Shown piece after piece: positions 5,753-7,371 of a DNA stretch of 7,371 nucleotides. The DNA is taken from contig JAEZAF010000027.1 in the NCBI GenBank assembly GCA_023430545.1, positions 1 through 7,371 of the forward strand. Direction: 5' to 3'. Source of the DNA: Chloroflexota bacterium. Lineage in GTDB: Bacteria; Chloroflexota; Anaerolineae; Aggregatilineales; Phototrophicaceae. Position 1 is the stretch's first letter; the number at the start of each line of letters is the position of its first letter. The notes beneath the pieces are model-generated. The model had not been told where the DNA came from, searched no databases, and worked only from the letters and a program-made list of their open reading frames with translations. The position numbers and the translations under genes were made by a program.

Positions 5753-5845
5753 GGTTCCACCTGTCCTCATCATTACGAGACACCGTGAAGACAGGGCTGC
5801 ATTGCTTGAGACGCAGGTATTGTCACTAACCCATAAACACAGCCA

Positions 5846-6757
5846 TCACCCAACCTCAACAGGCGCGGACTGCGGCGTCTCAATGACTGTATCGCACGTC
5901 GTGCAGTCGCGGATGATCTTCAGAAAGGCCTGTGTCGCCGGGGAAACCGTTCGCAGATTACTGACGATCGCCCGCAGTTCACGGTAGCGCGGTGGATCAA
6001 AGCTCAGCGCGTGCAGGCCAGTCATGGAGTCGGGCAGGCTCATCTGTGGCAGCAGGGTGACACCCAATCCCTCTTTGACCATCGTCAGCACCGAGTGCCC
6101 ATCGCTGATTTCCAGCGCCACATTCAGCGGATGCTGCGACTCAGCGAACAGATCCCGAATCACGCTGGCACAGCCGAACTTCGACATCACAAACGGTTCC
6201 TGCGCGAAGTCGTGGATCGTCACACAGTCCCGTTCAGCCAGCGGATGCGTCGCAGCAACGACAAGCTGCATTTCGTCCTGCGCAATCGGGACCGAGTTGG
6301 AGCTGTCGCCGTTGTGCGCCACCAGTCCGACATCGATCACCCCCTGATGAAGCATGGACAGGATATCGGACTCGTTACCTTCCAGCACGACGGTCTCAAT
6401 CCCCGGATAGCGCTGGCGAAAGGTAGAGACAAACTGCGACAGCAGCTTCGGGGCCATGGTGTGAATGCTGCCAATGCGCAGTTTTCCGGTCGCCAGCCCA
6501 CGATGCGCCGCGGCTTCCTGCCGGATGACTTCCGCGCCGCTAAGGATTTCGTAGATCGCTGGCAGCAGGCGTTCCCCGACTTCGGTCAGTGCCACGCCGT
6601 GCCGGTGACGGTGCACCAGCGTCACTCCGAGTTCGTCTTCCAGTGTGGAGAGCGCACGGCTGGCCGCCGACTGGGTAAATCCGACCGCCTCTGCCGCCGC
6701 TGTGATGCTGCCCTTCTCATGAATCGCCTGAAGCAGTTCCAGTTGTGAAAAGTTCAT
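5846..6757 (-). CDS. LysR-family transcriptional regulator
   Basis: The protein has 303 residues from the preferred start (ATG at 6757), typical of the family (about 290-310). The N-terminal winged helix-turn-helix is clear: MNFSQLELLQAI, then GSITAAAEAVGFTQSAAS, then LEDELGVTLVHR and ALTEVGERLL. A linker helix leads to the type-2 periplasmic-binding-protein-like effector domain (from about LRIGSI), with DVGLVAH, FVMSKFGC and EGLGVTLLP at the usual places. An in-frame ATG at 6772 adds five residues, but GAGG there is only 1 nt from the ATG; the lower start matches the family N-terminus although its own ribosome binding site (GAGA, 9 nt away) is weak. It is divergent from a flavoprotein gene, the usual arrangement of a LysR regulator and its target. 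The effector is unknown. A CTTC pair of cysteines (Cys-Thr-Thr-Cys) lies near the C-terminus. Confidence 0.93.
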   Translation of the reverse strand: MNFSQLELLQAIHEKGSITAAAEAVGFTQSAASRALSTLEDELGVTLVHRHRHGVALTEVGERLLPAIYEILSGAEVIRQEAAAHRGLATGKLRIGSIHTMAPKLLSQFVSTFRQRYPGIETVVLEGNESDILSMLHQGVIDVGLVAHNGDSSNSVPIAQDEMQLVVAATHPLAERDCVTIHDFAQEPFVMSKFGCASVIRDLFAESQHPLNVALEISDGHSVLTMVKEGLGVTLLPQMSLPDSMTGLHALSFDPPRYRELRAIVSNLRTVSPATQAFLKIIRDCTTCDTVIETPQSAPVEVG

Positions 6758-6773
6758 ATGAGTTTTTCTCATA
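6757..6773. promoter_or_regulatory. LysR-type dyad (T-N11-A) at the regulator's own start
   Basis: TATGAG and CTCATA form a perfect 6-bp inverted repeat around five T's. It contains the T-N11-A pattern typical of LysR-type binding sites (T6759 to A6771) and abuts the preferred lysR start codon. This position suits negative autoregulation, but it also means part of the symmetry comes from the start-codon region itself. Confidence 0.4.
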
Positions 6774-6794
6774 CCTCACTTTTAAGACTTGCAT

Positions 6795-6823
6795 TTTACG
6801 CATTCACAGTATTGTACTACACT
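6795..6823 (+). promoter_or_regulatory. Promoter of the FMN reductase-like gene
   Basis: TTTACG (6795-6800, 4 of 6 to TTGACA) is followed after 17 bp by TACACT (6818-6823), the same -10 hexamer as the cysM promoter. Transcription would start near 6830, giving an ~80-nt leader. The weak -35 fits a promoter that needs an activator. Confidence 0.5.
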
Positions 6824-6824
6824 G
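6807..6824. promoter_or_regulatory. 18-bp imperfect palindrome covering both divergent -10 boxes
   Basis: The sequence from CAGT (6807) to ACTG (6824) is symmetric at seven of nine base pairs about its centre, including a central GTAC. It spans the -10 elements of both divergent promoters, where a bound protein would block or switch both. Confidence 0.4.
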
Positions 6825-6838
6825 CGCTCATTCAGCAA
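6811..6838 (-). promoter_or_regulatory. Promoter of the LysR gene
   Basis: On the minus strand TTGCTG (6838-6833) precedes TACAAT (6816-6811, 5 of 6 to TATAAT) with 16-bp spacing. Its -10 sits one base away from the -10 of the opposing promoter, so the two polymerase sites overlap almost completely and would exclude each other. Confidence 0.45.
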
Positions 6839-6842
6839 TGAG
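6827..6842. promoter_or_regulatory. CTCATT/AATGAG dyad in the divergent intergenic region
   Basis: CTCATT and AATGAG form a perfect 6-bp inverted repeat around CAGC. Its CTCAT/ATGAG half-sites are the same words as in the dyad at 6757-6773, about 70 bp away, although in inverted order. It overlaps the -35 of the LysR promoter and the start point of the flavoprotein promoter. Confidence 0.4.
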
Positions 6843-6909
6843 GCCGTTTTGGTCAGCTTCTAATTTCGACTGCTTATCATCAGAAACCATCATGAACAAG
6901 GAAAATCCC

Positions 6910-7371
6910 ATGTTAACACTACAGGTTATCAACGTCAGCACGCGCAAAGGCCGCAAGGGGCCAGCCGTCGCCGAGTGGTTTGCCGAGTACGCACGTCAGT
7001 CAGGTCAGTTCAGGGTTGAAGTCGTCGATCTGGCCGAAGTCGATTTACCTATCTATGACGAAGAAGTGCATCCGCGCCTCGGACAGTACGAGCACGAACA
7101 CACCCGCCGCTGGTCACAGATTGTCCGCCGTGCCGACGCCTATGTCTTCGTGACGCCGGAATACAACCACGTGACTCCGGCTTCGCTGGTCAATGCCCTG
7201 ACCTATCTCAATCAGGAATGGGCTTATAAACCGGTCGGGTTTGTCAGCTACGGCGGTGTTTCCGCCGGGACGCGGAGCGTACAGGTCGCCAAGCAGATGG
7301 TCGTCAGCCTGCGGATGATGCCCGTACCGGAAGCGGTCAACATCCCCTTCTTCGCGCAGTACATCGACGAG
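6910..7371 (+). CDS. NADPH-dependent FMN reductase-like flavoprotein, 3'-truncated by window edge
   Basis: The first 154 codons are present and the frame is still open at the last base; the family is usually about 180-200 residues. The flavodoxin-like fold is evident: strand LQVINVS, phosphate loop STRKGRKGPAVAEWF (about 10-24) that grips FMN, VEVVDLAEVDLP, the signature TPEYNHVTPASLVNALTYL (about 84-102), and the SYGGVSAG loop (about 113-120). Such proteins use NAD(P)H to reduce FMN or small acceptors such as quinones, azo compounds or chromate in the cytoplasm; substrate cannot be told from sequence. The ATG at 6910 is chosen because AGGA lies 7 nt upstream; an in-frame ATG at 6892 lacks a ribosome binding site. 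It is divergent from the LysR gene and probably its target. Confidence 0.9.
   Translation, partial: MLTLQVINVSTRKGRKGPAVAEWFAEYARQSGQFRVEVVDLAEVDLPIYDEEVHPRLGQYEHEHTRRWSQIVRRADAYVFVTPEYNHVTPASLVNALTYLNQEWAYKPVGFVSYGGVSAGTRSVQVAKQMVVSLRMMPVPEAVNIPFFAQYIDE

Noticed and set aside
5760..5795. CCTGTC/GACAGG inverted repeat after the LysR gene as a terminator
   Set aside because: Only 6 bp with a 24-nt loop and no T run; expected by chance in a gap of this size.
6011..6748. Plus-strand open frame of 245 codons opposite the LysR gene
   Set aside because: It is fully antisense to an unambiguous LysR protein; the translation is His/Arg/Gln-rich without domains, as expected for a shadow frame.

Overview
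The window suggests a free-living bacterium with a moderately high G+C genome, most likely a Chloroflexota (Anaerolineae-like) lineage. The main clue is a secreted protein that joins two SH3b-like domains of the 'GPVC...WW...GW..E' type, a Pro-Thr linker and a WD40-like beta-propeller, a combination I associate with that phylum. This is inference from family resemblance; there is no rRNA or marker gene here to confirm it.

Layout, left to right. (1) Positions 1-1071 (+) hold the C-terminal part of a polytopic membrane protein of the GT39/ArnT-like glycosyltransferase kind, open at the left edge. (2) Positions 1072-1406 are a non-coding convergent gap. It contains a decayed 92-bp copy of the 3' end of the neighbouring cysteine synthase gene, then a patch rich in CAG/CTG and AACTGC repeats. 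(3) Positions 1407-2357 (-) encode a complete PLP-dependent cysteine synthase of the CysM type. (4) Positions 2358-2811 hold a good sigma70-like promoter for cysM (TTGACA-N17-TACACT) and a leader of about 330 nt. The leader carries several hairpins, including a terminator-like hairpin ending in seven U's about 80 nt before the start codon. This looks like a premature-termination (attenuation or riboswitch-like) control region, and I cannot match it to a known riboswitch or T-box. (5) Positions 2812-4551 and 4670-5674 (both -) are two paralogous exported beta-propeller proteins in tandem; the downstream one has gained two SH3b-like domains. (6) Positions 5846-6757 (-) encode a LysR-family regulator, transcribed divergently from an NADPH-dependent FMN reductase-like flavoprotein (6910 to the right edge, +). 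Their shared 152-bp gap holds overlapping divergent promoters and several dyads.

How the genes fit together. The LysR/flavoprotein pair is a standard divergent regulator-target unit, probably linked to redox or quinone/flavin chemistry. The propeller pair is an envelope or extracellular module with no evident enzymatic function. cysM makes cysteine and appears to have its own promoter and leader control. The membrane protein at the left edge belongs to a separate, convergent transcription unit. No tRNA, rRNA, CRISPR array, transposase or phage gene is visible.
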